Source: Psychrobacter proteolyticus (GTDB lineage Bacteria > Pseudomonadota > Gammaproteobacteria > Pseudomonadales > Moraxellaceae). From it: 64,000 nucleotides of DNA. A model generated the notes under the pieces. That model was not told where the DNA came from and did no database searches. It saw only the letters and a list, made by a program, of their open reading frames with translations. Shown piece after piece: positions 45,361-56,508 of the stretch (within the stretch, counting starts at the first letter, position 1; every line of letters starts with the position of its first letter). The position numbers and the translations under genes are program-made. The stretch spans positions 554,875 through 618,874 of the forward strand of contig NZ_QLKS01000003.1 in assembly GCF_003350005.1 (NCBI RefSeq), read 5' to 3'.

Positions 45361-46161
45361 TTACTTCACTTGTGACTCACGTATGAGCTTATAGAGTTTT
45401 GGCGGAGAGACGCGGTTGACCTGTGTGGCCAGTTTTTCTTTGCGACCAGCGACGATGATATATTCTTCTCCCTTGGTGAGCGCCTTTACTACTTGTTTGG
45501 CAAACTCAGTCGCCGTCAGACCGTTATTGGTGGCTTCATCCATCGTACCCTGTGCGCTACCGTCGCCAGTCAACGCATTGATAGAGATGTTAGTCTGAAT
45601 AAACCCGGGGAATATCGTGGCTACTTCGATACCTTGGTCATGTAGCTCAGCACGCAAACTATTTGCCCACATATGCAGCGCTGCCTTGGCTGCCCCATAA
45701 GCGCCGCGATATTGTGTACCCAATAGGCCTGCCACACTCGATACCATGACTATTTTACCGCCGCCTTGTGCGACCATGTCAGGCAATGCAAGTCTAGTAA
45801 GGCGCGTCTGAGCAAAGTAATCTATTTCCATGATCTGGCGTTCAACCTCTTCAGCCGTATCCATGATGAGCGAACGTTGGCTAATACCAGCATTGTTGAT
45901 GAGCCAATCGATTTTTCCTGCCTGAGCTTTAGCAGTGTCATAAGCTTCTTTAGTTTGATTGGCATCACTGATATCAAAAGGAACGACGATATGCTTGTTA
46001 GCACGTTTGCAGCTGTTTCTGACCACCTCTAGCTTATCACTGTCACGTCCACTTAGAATAATTCTAGCGCCGCGCTTGGCGAAGGCAACGGCTAATGCTT
46101 GCCCAATACCGCTAGAAGCACCTGTAATCCAAATAGTTAAATCTTTGTATTTCGTTTTCAT
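45361..46161 (-). CDS. Short-chain dehydrogenase/reductase
   Basis: This is a classical SDR of 266 residues. The cofactor motif TGASSGIG lies at residues 13-20, NNAG lies near 88-91, the catalytic Ser is in VSSVAG, and Tyr/Lys are in YGAAKAAL. The 'LTRLALPDMVAQGGGKIVMVSS' type stretch resembles DHRS7-like and YqjQ-like members. The substrate is unknown. It lies between nqrF and apbE, with a terminator separating it from nqrF, so it is probably an unrelated insertion into the nqr-apbE-nqrM locus. Confidence 0.9.
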   Translation of the reverse strand: MKTKYKDLTIWITGASSGIGQALAVAFAKRGARIILSGRDSDKLEVVRNSCKRANKHIVVPFDISDANQTKEAYDTAKAQAGKIDWLINNAGISQRSLIMDTAEEVERQIMEIDYFAQTRLTRLALPDMVAQGGGKIVMVSSVAGLLGTQYRGAYGAAKAALHMWANSLRAELHDQGIEVATIFPGFIQTNISINALTGDGSAQGTMDEATNNGLTATEFAKQVVKALTKGEEYIIVAGRKEKLATQVNRVSPPKLYKLIRESQVK

Positions 46162-46268
46162 AAGAATCCTTTCTCAATGTTTAGATAGTCCATAATATAG
46201 GATAATAAAGCGACTCTACTAGCTAGATTTGTAGTCTGTAACGGCATTACTATGTGTAAAAATCGCAC

Positions 46269-46301
46269 AAAAAAAAGAGCCTCAATTGAGACTCTTTTTT
46301 T
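46269..46301 (-). terminator. Terminator of the nqr operon
   Basis: AAAAAAAGAG pairs with CTCTTTTTTT, with an inner self-complementary CTCAATTGAG. Located 37 bp after the nqrF stop. Confidence 0.88.
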
Positions 46302-46337
46302 ATTCTTACATTTCTGCTGTTAGATTAATTATCTAAC

Positions 46338-47573
46338 TTAACCACCGAAATCATCAAGCATGATGTTTTCGTCTTCCACGCCCATGCTGTGTAGCATATC
46401 GATTACAGCAGCGTTCATCATCGGTGGCCCACACATGTAGTATTCACAGTCTTCTGGGTTTGGATGATCTTTCAGATAGTTTTCGAGCAATACGTTATGG
46501 ATAAAGCCTGTTGGACCTTCCCAGTTATCTTCTGGTAATGGGTCAGACAGTGCAACATGCCACTCAAAGTTATCGAACTCTTCTTCTAGCTGATCATAGT
46601 CTTCGACGTAGAACATCTCACGGATAGAACGAGCACCGTACCAGAAACTAATCTTACGATCAGTATTCAAGCGTTTGAGCTGATCAAAGATATGTGAGCG
46701 CATTGGGGCCATACCAGCACCACCACCAACAAAGATCATTTCAGCTTCGGTCTTCTTGGCAAAGAACTCACCGTAAGGACCTGAAACTGTCACTTTGTCA
46801 CCAGGTACTAAGCTAAATACCCATGAAGACATTTTGCCTGGTGGAATACCGTCAGGACCGCGTGGCGGTGGACTTGCGATACGGATGTTAAATTTGATGA
46901 GGCCTTTCTCTTCAGGATAGTTGGCCATCGAGTAAGCACGGATAACAGGCTCATCAACTTTTGAGACGTAGTTGAAGATACCGAATTTTTCCCAGTCTTC
47001 TCTATACTCTTCATCAACCACAAAGTCTTTGTAGTGTACTTCATGCGGTGGCGCTTCCAACTGTACATAACCACCAGCGCGGAAGTTTACTTCTTCGCCT
47101 TCTGGAATTTTTAGTACCAGCTCTTTAATGAAAGTGGCAACGTTATCGTTAGAGATAACTTCACATTCCCATTTCTGTACATCAAAGAACTCAGGATCAA
47201 TCTCAATTTTCATGTCTTGCTTAACAGCTACCTGACAAGCTAAGCGCATGTGATTGCGGATTTCACCTTGAGTAAAATAGCCTTCTTCGGTGGGCAAAAT
47301 AGAACCACCACCTTCAATAACGCGGCAACGACACTGCGCACAAGTACCACCACCACCACAAGCTGAAGATAAAAATATACCTTCGCCCGCTAGCGTTTGT
47401 AGTAGTTTGCCGCCAGCTGGTGTCACCACATCATTATCGGGATTATCATTAATATGGATAGTGACATCGCCTGAACTGACCAGTCTTGAGCGCGCCGCCA
47501 AAATAATAGCGACAAGGCCCATGATGATCAAGGTAAACATAGCAACGCCACCAATCGCCGTAGCGTAATCCAT
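46338..47573 (-). CDS. nqrF: Na+-translocating NADH:quinone reductase subunit F
   Basis: NqrF is the NADH-oxidising entry subunit. It has an N-terminal helix (8-26), then a ferredoxin domain with 2Fe-2S cysteines C72, C78, C81 and C113 ([13 protein letters not shown]). The FAD domain follows ([13 protein letters not shown]) and the NADH domain carries [12 protein letters not shown] and [13 protein letters not shown]. Length 411 is standard. It is the last gene of the operon, 122 bp after nqrE. Confidence 0.98.
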   Translation of the reverse strand: MDYATAIGGVAMFTLIIMGLVAIILAARSRLVSSGDVTIHINDNPDNDVVTPAGGKLLQTLAGEGIFLSSACGGGGTCAQCRCRVIEGGGSILPTEEGYFTQGEIRNHMRLACQVAVKQDMKIEIDPEFFDVQKWECEVISNDNVATFIKELVLKIPEGEEVNFRAGGYVQLEAPPHEVHYKDFVVDEEYREDWEKFGIFNYVSKVDEPVIRAYSMANYPEEKGLIKFNIRIASPPPRGPDGIPPGKMSSWVFSLVPGDKVTVSGPYGEFFAKKTEAEMIFVGGGAGMAPMRSHIFDQLKRLNTDRKISFWYGARSIREMFYVEDYDQLEEEFDNFEWHVALSDPLPEDNWEGPTGFIHNVLLENYLKDHPNPEDCEYYMCGPPMMNAAVIDMLHSMGVEDENIMLDDFGG

Positions 47574-47695
47574 GGTAGGTATCCTTAATCTATGGGGTAG
47601 GGGTGTGGGGGCATAATCTATGCTGTACCCAAACCTCTACCGAATAAATGAATTAAATAAGTCAAATAGCTAATGAAAGCTTTGAGCTTAGCGGT

Positions 47696-48304
47696 TTAGA
47701 TGGACATACCACCGAACGACATAAAGCCGAGCGACATAAGACCAACCGTGATAAAAGTAATACCAAGACCACGCAGCGGTGCTGGAATATCTGAGTATTT
47801 TAGCTTTTCACGGATACCCGCCAATGCTGTAATAGCAAGTGCCCAACCGAAGCCTGCACCCACACCATAGACAACAGATTCACCAAAGTTATAGTCACGC
47901 TCAACCATAAATAGTACACCACCCAAGATGGCACAGTTTACGGTGATTAGTGGTAAGAATACCCCAAGTGCGTTATATAGACTCGGTACAAACTTGTCCA
48001 AGAACATCTCTAGGATCTGTACGGTGGCTGCAATCAAACCGATATAACTTAGCAATCCTAAGAAGCTCAAGTCGATATCAGGGAAACCTGCCCATGCTAG
48101 CGCACCATCTTTTAGGATGAACTGGAATAGTAAATTGTTTAGTGGAACGGTAATTGCCATCACGACAACAACTGCAACACCTAGACCAATCGCTGTAGAG
48201 ACTTTTTTGGATACGGCCAAAAAAGTACACATGCCTAAAAAGTAGGCAAGCGCCATGTTCTCAATAAAGACTGAGGTTATAAATAAACTAACATAATGTC
48301 CCAT
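47696..48304 (-). CDS. nqrE: Na+-translocating NADH:quinone reductase subunit E
   Basis: An integral membrane subunit of 202 residues with six helices. With NqrD it forms the inverted pair holding the membrane Fe centre. The cysteine in [17 protein letters not shown] and the one in [13 protein letters not shown] are the conserved Fe ligands. Its start overlaps the nqrD stop by one base. Confidence 0.98.
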   Translation of the reverse strand: MGHYVSLFITSVFIENMALAYFLGMCTFLAVSKKVSTAIGLGVAVVVVMAITVPLNNLLFQFILKDGALAWAGFPDIDLSFLGLLSYIGLIAATVQILEMFLDKFVPSLYNALGVFLPLITVNCAILGGVLFMVERDYNFGESVVYGVGAGFGWALAITALAGIREKLKYSDIPAPLRGLGITFITVGLMSLGFMSFGGMSI

Positions 48305-48975
48305 TAGTGACCGCCTCCATGTGCCATGCCTTTAGATTGCGGCTTCATTACAAACTCAGCTTCTTCAACTTGTTCTGGTTTCCAGATACGGACAACAGCG
48401 ATGAACAAACCAATGATAAAGAACGCTGATGGTGGTAACAATAATAAACCGTTTGGTATGTACCAACCGCCATCAGTGACTGGCTGTAGAATCGTAATAC
48501 CGAACCAAGTACCAGCGCCCAATAGCTCACGGATAGTTGCGACGAATAGCAATACTGCTGAGTAACCAAGACCGTTACCAATACCATCTAAAAAGCTTGG
48601 GATTGGTGGGTTGCTCATAGCAAATGCTTCAGCACGGCCCATAACGATACAGTTCGTGATGATCAAACCAACGAAAACTGACAAACCTTTACTGACGTCA
48701 TAAGCAACTGCTTTTAGTACCTGATCAACCAAGATAACCAACGAAGCAATAATCGTCATCTGTACGATGATACGAATGCTTGATGGAATCTGCTTACGGA
48801 TAATCGAGATAAAGAAGCTTGAAAATGCCGTTACCAAGGTCAATGCCACACACATGACCATAGCGTTAGCCATGCTGGTGGTGACAGCCAATGCCGAACA
48901 GATACCAAGAATCTGTAGGGCAATAGGGTTATTATCAAAGATAGGCGTGGTTAAAATGCTTTTAGTGTCAGCCAT
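48304..48975 (-). CDS. nqrD: Na+-translocating NADH:quinone reductase subunit D
   Basis: A six-helix membrane subunit of 223 residues, paired with NqrE. The Fe-ligand cysteines are in [14 protein letters not shown] and [17 protein letters not shown]. Its C-terminus ([19 protein letters not shown]) has a His-rich tail slightly longer than usual. One base separates it from nqrC. Confidence 0.98.
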   Translation of the reverse strand: MADTKSILTTPIFDNNPIALQILGICSALAVTTSMANAMVMCVALTLVTAFSSFFISIIRKQIPSSIRIIVQMTIIASLVILVDQVLKAVAYDVSKGLSVFVGLIITNCIVMGRAEAFAMSNPPIPSFLDGIGNGLGYSAVLLFVATIRELLGAGTWFGITILQPVTDGGWYIPNGLLLLPPSAFFIIGLFIAVVRIWKPEQVEEAEFVMKPQSKGMAHGGGH

Positions 48976-48976
48976 G

Positions 48977-49879
48977 TTATGCCTCCTTGCCGTTTGCTAC
49001 TGGTAGCTTGGCTGCCAATTCGGTTTTAGGTTGAGCTGCCGGCTTTGATTGATTTGCTTGCGTGTCTGCACCTTCAACCGTTTGGCCGCTCTTTTCGCGT
49101 AGCGTATCTAGATAAGGCTTGTAACCTTGCTCGCCTAACCAAAATTGAATCATGTTGCTGACGCCGCGGCTAGTCAATGTTGCACCGCTGATGCCATCAA
49201 CCCAGTTTTCTTTTGGGTTACCAGCTTTGGTCACACCAGTGGCAACGTTACCATTCTCGTCATAAGACTCGATACCGCTCCACTTTGCACGCCATTCTGG
49301 CTCTTCGATACGAGCGCCAAGACCTGGGGTTTCTTTATGCTCATAGAAACTGATACCTTTGATGGTATTCATATCACTTTCGAGTGTTAAGAAACCATAG
49401 ATAGTGCCCCATAGACCGTAGCCCTGAATTGGCAATACAACCGTTTCTGGCTGACCTGCGTCATCATTTTTGACATAGACCTTGGCATATTTTGGCTTAC
49501 GACCAATACCAGCAGGATCGTTGTCACCTAAGTCTTCACTTAAAGCTTGGTTTTTTGTCGCTTGACTGGCGTCATAAGCATTACGATCAGGGATGCCAGC
49601 AGTTTTTAGCGCATCATCATCGAGATAAGTACCTTCGTTTAAATCAATGATTTTTACTTCAAAATCTTTAAAACGTTCGGCAACATCATCTGCTGTATCA
49701 GACTCAGCGTCATACATATCAGCAGCAACTAAGATGTTTTTGTTACGATCTAAACGAGCGTTTTCAACTTGCGCAGGCTTTAGACCAACAGCCACTGCTG
49801 AGACCAACACTGAACATACCAAGCATAGCGTCAAAGCCACACTGATGGTTTTCGCGTTATTACTTTTGGGCTTGGACAT
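48977..49879 (-). CDS. nqrC: Na+-translocating NADH:quinone reductase subunit C
   Basis: One N-terminal helix (12-32) anchors a periplasmic FMN domain. The flavinylation motif is SGATLT (231-236) with T236 the likely FMN-bearing residue, the substrate of ApbE. At 300 residues it is about 40 longer than usual. The extra residues are a hydrophilic C-terminal tail ([19 protein letters not shown]) and an insert near 95-120. The start overlaps the nqrB end by 20 bases. Confidence 0.97.
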   Translation of the reverse strand: MSKPKSNNAKTISVALTLCLVCSVLVSAVAVGLKPAQVENARLDRNKNILVAADMYDAESDTADDVAERFKDFEVKIIDLNEGTYLDDDALKTAGIPDRNAYDASQATKNQALSEDLGDNDPAGIGRKPKYAKVYVKNDDAGQPETVVLPIQGYGLWGTIYGFLTLESDMNTIKGISFYEHKETPGLGARIEEPEWRAKWSGIESYDENGNVATGVTKAGNPKENWVDGISGATLTSRGVSNMIQFWLGEQGYKPYLDTLREKSGQTVEGADTQANQSKPAAQPKTELAAKLPVANGKEA

Positions 49880-51095
49880 AGCGAACCCTCCGAGCGGTTT
49901 GGCGTTTGATATTTGCTTGAGTCACAAAGTAATCAAACAATGGAGCAAATAAGTTGGCGAATAGAATGGCCAGCATGATGCCTTCTGGGAAAGCAGGGTT
50001 GATGACGCGAATCAATACGGTCATAAAACCAATCAAGATACCGTAAGCCCAGCGGCCTTTGTTTGTATGTGCAGCTGATACTGGATCGGTTGCCATAAAT
50101 ACAGCACCGAAAGCAAAGCCACCGATAACTAAGTGCCAGTAGAACGGCAAGCTCATCATCATGTTGTCTTCAGAGCCAATCATGTTGAACACAAGAGACG
50201 TAGCAATCAAACCGACCACACAACCTGCCATAATGCGCCAAGAAGCAATACGCGTCCATAGCAACACTGCCGCACCCATTAGGATGGCTAGTGTCGATAC
50301 TTCACCGATACTGCCTTGCATGTTGCCTAAGAATGCATCGCTCCACGTAATGGCATTACCATAGACGTCGACGAAGTCCTGAGGAACCACACCAAGGGCT
50401 GCAAGGCCAAGAGGCGTCGCGCCTGAGAAACCATCTACTGCCGTCCATACTGAGTCACCAGACATATAGGCTGGATAAGCAAAGTATAAGAATGCACGAC
50501 CCGATAGGGCAGGGTTAAGGAAGTTTTTACCAGTACCACCGAACACTTCTTTTGCGACGACTACACCGAAGATAATACCTAGGGCAACTTGCCATAAAGG
50601 AATATCAGGTGGTAGACATAATGCAAATAGAACTGAAGTCACAAAGAAACCTTCGTTGACTTCGTGTCCACGGACGACAGCAAAGATAATCTCACAGAGA
50701 ATACCCACTGCAAACGTCACGATATAAATAGGCAAAAACTGCATCGCACCATAGACGAAGCTGGCCCAGATACTGTCTGGGTTATAGCCTGCCATGCTAG
50801 TGATCACAGTACGCCAGCCTTCAGGCTGCAAGCCAAGCTGAGCGATAGCGGTTAGTGCTTGATGACCAATGTTGTACATACCCCAAAACATCGCTGGGAA
50901 CGTACATAGCCATACGGTAATCATAATACGTTTTAGGTCAATCCCGTCACGTACATGCGATGACGCATAAGTGGTTGAGCTTGGTTGACGTAAGAACGTA
51001 TCAAACATCTCAAAAATAGCGTAATACTTTTCGTGTTTGCCGCCTTTGGTGAAAGATGGCTCCATACGATCGAACATATTGTGTAAAAATTTCAT
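49860..51095 (-). CDS. nqrB: Na+-translocating NADH:quinone reductase subunit B
   Basis: The central membrane subunit, part of the sodium path, has about ten helices in 411 residues. The second covalent FMN site is [10 protein letters not shown] with T227. [23 protein letters not shown] is a family signature. Five bases separate it from nqrA. Confidence 0.98.
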   Translation of the reverse strand: MKFLHNMFDRMEPSFTKGGKHEKYYAIFEMFDTFLRQPSSTTYASSHVRDGIDLKRIMITVWLCTFPAMFWGMYNIGHQALTAIAQLGLQPEGWRTVITSMAGYNPDSIWASFVYGAMQFLPIYIVTFAVGILCEIIFAVVRGHEVNEGFFVTSVLFALCLPPDIPLWQVALGIIFGVVVAKEVFGGTGKNFLNPALSGRAFLYFAYPAYMSGDSVWTAVDGFSGATPLGLAALGVVPQDFVDVYGNAITWSDAFLGNMQGSIGEVSTLAILMGAAVLLWTRIASWRIMAGCVVGLIATSLVFNMIGSEDNMMMSLPFYWHLVIGGFAFGAVFMATDPVSAAHTNKGRWAYGILIGFMTVLIRVINPAFPEGIMLAILFANLFAPLFDYFVTQANIKRQTARRVRYVQAQK

Positions 51096-51100
51096 CGTGG

Positions 51101-52453
51101 TTAGCCCTCCAGCTCAATGCGCGTTAAGTTATCACGCAAAATATCACCGAATTCATATTTGCCAGGAGATACAAAGGTGCATAATGCCAAATCTTCTTCG
51201 TCCAGTTCAAGCACACCCAAATCTACGGCGCTAATGATGTCTTCGACGATCAATGCACGTAGTAATTGAGTTGGTAGGTAATCTTGTGGCATGACTTCTT
51301 CATAGACACCGATTGGTACCATCGCTCGAGGTGAGCCGTTACTTGTCGTAGTAAAGTTGTATTTTTTGCCACCAAAGAACTGCGAAATATAGATAGGCAG
51401 TTTTGAGAAGCGGTTTTTACCTGGAGTAAAGAAGTGAAACGCAGGACGCTCACGGCCTTCAGTCAATACGCTGATCTGATTGTGAAAACGACCCAGATAG
51501 GCGATATTTTCAAACACTTTGCGACCAGACAATACTGAACCTGAAATGATACGGTTCTCGCCAGCAGCCAGTGTACCTTTGGTCAATGCAGTAATATCAG
51601 CACCGCGTTCAGTCATAACCAACTGCGGGTTAGTGACAGCAGGTCCTGCTAAGCTCACCATGCGGCGCGTATATAGACGACCTGTCGTGAACAATTTACC
51701 GATTGCAATCACGTCTTGATAACCAATCGTCCATACGGTTACACCGCGGCTGATAGGATGCAAAAAGTGAATGTGCGTACCAGCAAGACCAGCTGGATGC
51801 TTACCAGCAAAACCATGATACTCAGTGACGTTATTCGCTGCAGTTTTTGCTACTGGCGTCAGTTGAGTATCGCCATGATGGCAGACAAAGGTATTTGGAC
51901 TAAGCGTAGATAATACAGTAAGTCCATCATTGAACGCTTGTAGCTGCTCATTGATCACAAGCATCGGGTCAAAGGCAAGTGGATTGGTATCCATTGCTGT
52001 GACAAAGATAGCATGTGGACGAGCACCGATTTCGGGTGCGCGGCTATAAGGACGCGTACGGAACGCGGTCCATTCGCCAGAGGCAATCAGTTGGGTTTCA
52101 ACGACTTCAGAGTCTAGGTCAGCAAGCTGCTGTGAGTCATAGCGCTCAAAGTCTACTTCTTCACCATTTGGGTCGACCGCAATCACAAGACTCTCAAACA
52201 CTCGACGTTCGCCACGTTTAACAGCGACGACCTTACCGGCAGCAGGGGCAGTGTAGATCACGCCAACACGTTTTTTGTCTTCAAAAACGGGCTGACCTTT
52301 GGCTACAATGTCACCTTCTTTGACATTCATAGTGGGCTTCATACCCACATAATCATAGCCAACAAGTGCTACATGTGTCGGTTGGTGCTCAGATATCTCG
52401 CGGGAGGGTTCACCAGTGATGGGCAAATCCAAACCTTTTTTGATGGTAATCAT
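51101..52453 (-). CDS. nqrA: Na+-translocating NADH:quinone reductase subunit A
   Basis: NqrA is the peripheral cytosolic subunit that contributes to quinone binding. The protein (450 residues) opens [17 protein letters not shown], has a biotinyl-like domain ([20 protein letters not shown]) and the family stretch [17 protein letters not shown]. It is the first gene of the operon, so the promoter lies in the long gap upstream. No strong ribosome site is seen. Confidence 0.97.
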   Translation of the reverse strand: MITIKKGLDLPITGEPSREISEHQPTHVALVGYDYVGMKPTMNVKEGDIVAKGQPVFEDKKRVGVIYTAPAAGKVVAVKRGERRVFESLVIAVDPNGEEVDFERYDSQQLADLDSEVVETQLIASGEWTAFRTRPYSRAPEIGARPHAIFVTAMDTNPLAFDPMLVINEQLQAFNDGLTVLSTLSPNTFVCHHGDTQLTPVAKTAANNVTEYHGFAGKHPAGLAGTHIHFLHPISRGVTVWTIGYQDVIAIGKLFTTGRLYTRRMVSLAGPAVTNPQLVMTERGADITALTKGTLAAGENRIISGSVLSGRKVFENIAYLGRFHNQISVLTEGRERPAFHFFTPGKNRFSKLPIYISQFFGGKKYNFTTTSNGSPRAMVPIGVYEEVMPQDYLPTQLLRALIVEDIISAVDLGVLELDEEDLALCTFVSPGKYEFGDILRDNLTRIELEG

Positions 52454-53548
52454 AAGCGAAAACTTAGTCCATAGTCTAAAACGATACCAGACGTCCTGTT
52501 TGGTATATCGGTAGCATGAACATTTGTATCACTCAATAAAGCCTTCAATCGTCTATTTCCTTTATTGTGAAATAGGGATGAAAGCTCTGTGAAGACAATA
52601 CATGATCATAACTACTAGTAAGAGTATTAACGCTGACCTTAGACTCCTTAACAACACGTTAATGTCTTATTCGAATTACCAAAGTGGCGACTGGCTACCA
52701 AGGTGTATGCTAAAACCGTTTCATCGAAATCAATCGCTACAGCGCATGGCTAAAAGAGACTGGTTTAAATACAAATGGCTTTATCACACGTTTCATTGAA
52801 ATTTAAAACTTGTAACACCAGTATGCTTGACCATCTCTCGCTCACTAATACCGTCTAAAAGTATTCGATAGAATAAGAGTGTGGCCAAATAACGATCTAT
52901 TAAGGTAGATGATATACTGGTTAAAAGACAAACTAGCTAAGCAACTGATAAGTAAACCTCACTTATTATAAGCTGCTATAGTTTTAATCGTAACGGTTTT
53001 AATATAGTTAGCTAGTGATAGAGAATTGCAAGACATCTAATTAAGGTTAAATACCGCAGAATCGATGGTTTAGAGACTATTGGTCAAGATTTTTCAGATA
53101 GCCCTTTTTAGCAATTTCTTGGCCAATATTTTATTGGCGTATTGAGCGATTGCTCGATCCATCCTGATCACCATGCTGTATTAGTGAGTTGTAACAACTC
53201 AACAAAAAGCGTAACACATGGTTACTATCACATAGAAACAAATAAAAATTTACCTAGGATTATACGCTAAATTGACCTAAAATTGCCAGTCAGTAATAGA
53301 ATTTAACGATTGTTGGTAGTGATTCTACGTACTAAAACTTATGGTTATGATTGTCTAGTTTCTGTCTTTCTTATTTATATTCAAACAGATTGCTAACTTA
53401 GCAGTATCTTGGTTTTCGATCTGTCCATAATTTATGCTACTTTTAAGCAGCGTTTTCTCTCGTTATTTGACGCTTCAATAACGTTTTATTCTCAAAATTG
53501 TAATTTACTAAATTTATTGCCAATCTTGTGCTTTATAAGGAATGCTAT
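52454..53548. other. Long AT-rich intergenic region between nqrA and hisA
   Basis: This is the longest gap within the gene-dense part, nearly 1.1 kb between divergent operons. A 65-codon plus-strand frame at 52602-52799 has protein-like residues at its end (MAKRDWFKYKWLYHTFH) but no ribosome site, and I leave it unannotated. No tRNA, terminator or repeat was found. It could hold complex regulation or an unrecognised small RNA. Confidence 0.4.
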
Positions 53549-54286
53549 ATGTGTGCTGTGCCCGTCATTATCCCGGCTATTGATTTAAAAGATGGTAAGT
53601 GTGTACGTTTAAAACAAGGCCGTATGGAAGATGATACGGTGTTCTCTGATGACCCAGTTGCCATGGCAGCGCGTTGGGTAGATGAAGGCGCTCGTCGCTT
53701 GCATTTGGTCGATTTGAATGGTGCTTTTGATGGCGTGCCAGTACATAGACAAGTGGTCAATGATATCACCAAAGCCTACCCGAACCTGCCTATTCAACTA
53801 GGTGGCGGTGTACGCAACATGAACACCATCGAGCAGTATATTACTGCAGGTTTGACATATATCATTATCGGTACAAAAGCCGTTGAAGATCCTAATTTTG
53901 TTGCGGAAGCTTGCCGCGAATTTGCAGGACATATCATCGTCGGTATCGATGCTAAAGACGGTATGGTAGCCACTCATGGCTGGGCAAACGTGACAGATAC
54001 CAAAGCGACCGAACTTGCTAAGCGCTTTGCAGACGTCGGCGTGTCATCAATTGTTTATACTGATATCGCCCGCGATGGCATGATGCAAGGCGTTAACGTC
54101 GAACAAACCGTTAATTTGGCGCGTGAAGGCGGACTACCTGTGATTGCATCAGGTGGCGTTACTGACATGAAAGATATCGAGCTGTTAAAGCCTTATGGTG
54201 ATTGTATCGAAGGTATCATCACTGGTCGTGCTATCTATGAGGGCACGCTGAACTTGAGCGAAGCACAGCTCTATTTAGATAGCTAA
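53549..54286 (+). CDS. hisA: HisA: phosphoribosylformimino-AICAR-phosphate isomerase
   Basis: HisA isomerises ProFAR to PRFAR in histidine synthesis. This 245-residue TIM barrel has [16 protein letters not shown] with the catalytic Asp, [12 protein letters not shown], the phosphate motif IQLGGGVRN, the second catalytic Asp in [12 protein letters not shown] and the second phosphate loop IASGGV. The start at 53549 has AAGGA seven bases upstream; a GTG seven codons earlier is not needed. Its usual partner hisF is not adjacent, and hisB-hisH are 21 kb upstream. Confidence 0.97.
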   Translation: MCAVPVIIPAIDLKDGKCVRLKQGRMEDDTVFSDDPVAMAARWVDEGARRLHLVDLNGAFDGVPVHRQVVNDITKAYPNLPIQLGGGVRNMNTIEQYITAGLTYIIIGTKAVEDPNFVAEACREFAGHIIVGIDAKDGMVATHGWANVTDTKATELAKRFADVGVSSIVYTDIARDGMMQGVNVEQTVNLAREGGLPVIASGGVTDMKDIELLKPYGDCIEGIITGRAIYEGTLNLSEAQLYLDS

Positions 54287-54354
54287 ATAAAATCAGGCAG
54301 CTAATCATCAGCAATCAGCTAAGCGAGAAAATCCGTAAAAAGTAAAGGATGCTT

Positions 54355-56028
54355 ATGGCCACTTATATTGACCGCCCGATAGTACGCAGTTTTATAAAAG
54401 CGTGGGGTCAAATAGTGTTGCTACTAAGCATCCTTTTTGCGTTTTCAGCGCATGCTGCCAGTGAAGAAATTTCTGGTATCGCAGCAGCACTAGGTATGGA
54501 GACAACTGAAGGTGTAGAAACGACAGAGGAAAGCGTATCTAACGATAATTCTGCCACATCAGAAAATGAAACATCAAAAGGTGAAACCACACAACCTGAC
54601 AGCTCATTGCCAACGCCTGCTCCACCGCCAGTAATCAGTGGCGAAAGCACTAATAATGCTCAAATCGAGACTACACCCACACCGCAAAAAGACAACGACA
54701 TTCGTCAACGTATCAGCGGTATTTTCTCTGAAATCGAAGGCTTACAAGCCGTCAACGTTAGTGTCACCCAAGGGGTCGTTACCCTAACGGGAGAAACAGC
54801 CAACGAAAAAAAAGCACAACAAGCTATTAACCTAACCAACCGTCTAACAGATGTCGTCACTGTAGAAGACAGAATTAACCGTACACTAGATGTTCAAGAG
54901 AATGTCTCAACGGTCTATCAAGGTCTAAAAGCGCAGGTGACCAATCTAGTGAAGGCGCTACCACTACTATTAGTTGGCATCGTTATATTTGCCTTGGTGG
55001 CATGGTTTGGCAGTTGGTTATCTAATCGCAAAAAGATGTGGCAACGTCTCACACCCAATCCGTTTGTCGCTGAGCTGCTGTCACAAACGGCCAAAGTCAT
55101 CTTTATTATCTTTGGTCTGATTCTAGGACTAAGTTTGATAGGTGCAGAGACTATTTTAGGTACATTGCTTGGTGGGGCAGGTGTCATTGGTATTGCGGTT
55201 GGTTTCGCAGTCAAAGACACTATCGAGAATTATATCGCTTCATTGATGCTGAGCATTCGCCAACCTTTTCGTGCTCGTGATCATATCGTGATTAATGGAC
55301 AAGAGGGCATCGTGGTTCGTTTGACCTCACGTGCAACAATACTGATGACATTGGATGGTAATCAGCTGCGCATTCCTAATGCTGAAGTTTTTAAAGGTAC
55401 AATTCTAAATTACACCAAAAACCCTGAGCGCCGATTTACTTTTGAATTGGGCGTTGATGCCAATGATGATCCACTAGCAGCAATCAAAGTCGGATTGGAT
55501 GCGATACATACGCTGGCGTTTGTGTTGAATGAACCAAAGGCGATTGCGGTCATTACCAATGTGGGTGATTCTAATATTGTTTTGGAATTTCAGGTTTGGG
55601 TAGACCAATCAGAGACTGACTTTGCCAAAGCGCGCAGTATCACTATTCGTGAAACCAAGCATGCATTAGAAAATGAGGGGTTTAGCTTGCCTGAGCCTAT
55701 TTATCGTCTGCGCTTCAACAATAAGTTAGAAAAAGCCTTTGAGCACATGCAAAGCAGTGTCAGCAATGCTAATAATATTCAATCTGATATGACGATTACT
55801 CCGACTGTCCCTAAACCTGATGAAAACAATCAGGTCAGCGAAAGTCATACGGATGACCAAGATAAAAAACAAGCCAAGGCTCGAGCCAAAACCATTTTAC
55901 AAGGTCGCAGTGCTAATGAGGTTCTCGACGCCCGTCCTGACGACAAGCTGATGGAAAAGGTTGAACAAGAGATTGCTCAAAGCTCAGATGAGACGGATTT
56001 ATTGAATAATAATAGTCCGCAAGAATAG
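54355..56028 (+). CDS. MscS-family mechanosensitive channel with an N-terminal BON domain
   Basis: From N- to C-terminus: a signal peptide (cleavage after SAHA), a low-complexity Thr/Ser/Pro linker (about 35-105), a BON domain (about 108-180, IRQRISGIFSEIEGLQAVNV to LTDVVTVEDRI), three helices (about 198-220, 240-260, 265-290) and the MscS pore helix and barrel (GAGVIGIAVGFAVKDTIENY, LRIPNAEVFKGTILNYT). A disordered cytosolic tail of about 90 residues follows. It should release solutes under osmotic downshock; BON domains bind lipid or envelope parts, so the fusion may tether the channel. AAAGG supports the ATG at 54355. Confidence 0.92.
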   Translation: MATYIDRPIVRSFIKAWGQIVLLLSILFAFSAHAASEEISGIAAALGMETTEGVETTEESVSNDNSATSENETSKGETTQPDSSLPTPAPPPVISGESTNNAQIETTPTPQKDNDIRQRISGIFSEIEGLQAVNVSVTQGVVTLTGETANEKKAQQAINLTNRLTDVVTVEDRINRTLDVQENVSTVYQGLKAQVTNLVKALPLLLVGIVIFALVAWFGSWLSNRKKMWQRLTPNPFVAELLSQTAKVIFIIFGLILGLSLIGAETILGTLLGGAGVIGIAVGFAVKDTIENYIASLMLSIRQPFRARDHIVINGQEGIVVRLTSRATILMTLDGNQLRIPNAEVFKGTILNYTKNPERRFTFELGVDANDDPLAAIKVGLDAIHTLAFVLNEPKAIAVITNVGDSNIVLEFQVWVDQSETDFAKARSITIRETKHALENEGFSLPEPIYRLRFNNKLEKAFEHMQSSVSNANNIQSDMTITPTVPKPDENNQVSESHTDDQDKKQAKARAKTILQGRSANEVLDARPDDKLMEKVEQEIAQSSDETDLLNNNSPQE

Positions 56029-56391
56029 ATGTTAGACGTTAAAGAAGGTTTAGGCATAAAAAATGCAACAGAATCTATATTTGGTGGTTATTCAAATATG
56101 GGGCTTTTTATGGAAATGAAACACGTTATTATCTTTGCAGTAATTGGTATTGTGGCATTGCTTGGCTTTAACATTATCAATGGTAATAGTCGCGAACAAA
56201 ATAGAGAAATCGCAGCCAGTAGCGTAGCGGCTGAACAGCATGATTCTACAATAGCTACCTCTGATACAGATATTACTAGCCAGCCACTTAGCCAACAGCC
56301 AAAAGCTATCGTAGATAGTGCTACTAGTAAAATTGACCAAGCGCAGCAAGCCGAGCAAGAACGTGTAGACCAATTAGACGATGCGCAATAG
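56029..56391 (+). CDS. Small membrane-anchored hypothetical protein
   Basis: No family recognised. One helix (HVIIFAVIGIVALLGFNII, about 32-50) is followed by a hydrophilic, Gln/Ala/Asp-rich tail probably on the periplasmic side. The ATG at 56029 directly abuts the stop of the MscS gene, so coupling is likely. Met24, Met28 and Met30 (56098, 56110, 56116) are possible later starts, and Met30 would place the helix at the N-terminus as a signal anchor. Ends with a strong terminator. Confidence 0.55.
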   Translation: MLDVKEGLGIKNATESIFGGYSNMGLFMEMKHVIIFAVIGIVALLGFNIINGNSREQNREIAASSVAAEQHDSTIATSDTDITSQPLSQQPKAIVDSATSKIDQAQQAEQERVDQLDDAQ

Positions 56392-56436
56392 GCACAATAA
56401 ATAGCTATATCGTTGATGATTGAAAAGTAGACAGCA

Positions 56437-56470
56437 TAAAAAAGGCTAACGATCACGTTAGCCTTTTTTA
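56437..56470 (+). terminator. Bidirectional terminator before rnr
   Basis: AAAAAAGGCTAACG pairs perfectly with CGTTAGCCTTTTTT around ATCA. Confidence 0.93.
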
Positions 56471-56508
56471 TTGTATTACAACATCAGTACCTAAGCATCA
56501 GTCTAAGC

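Noticed and set aside
52602..52799. 65-codon plus-strand frame in the nqrA-hisA gap
   Set aside because: No ribosome site and no recognised family. Kept as a note in the gap description, not as a gene.
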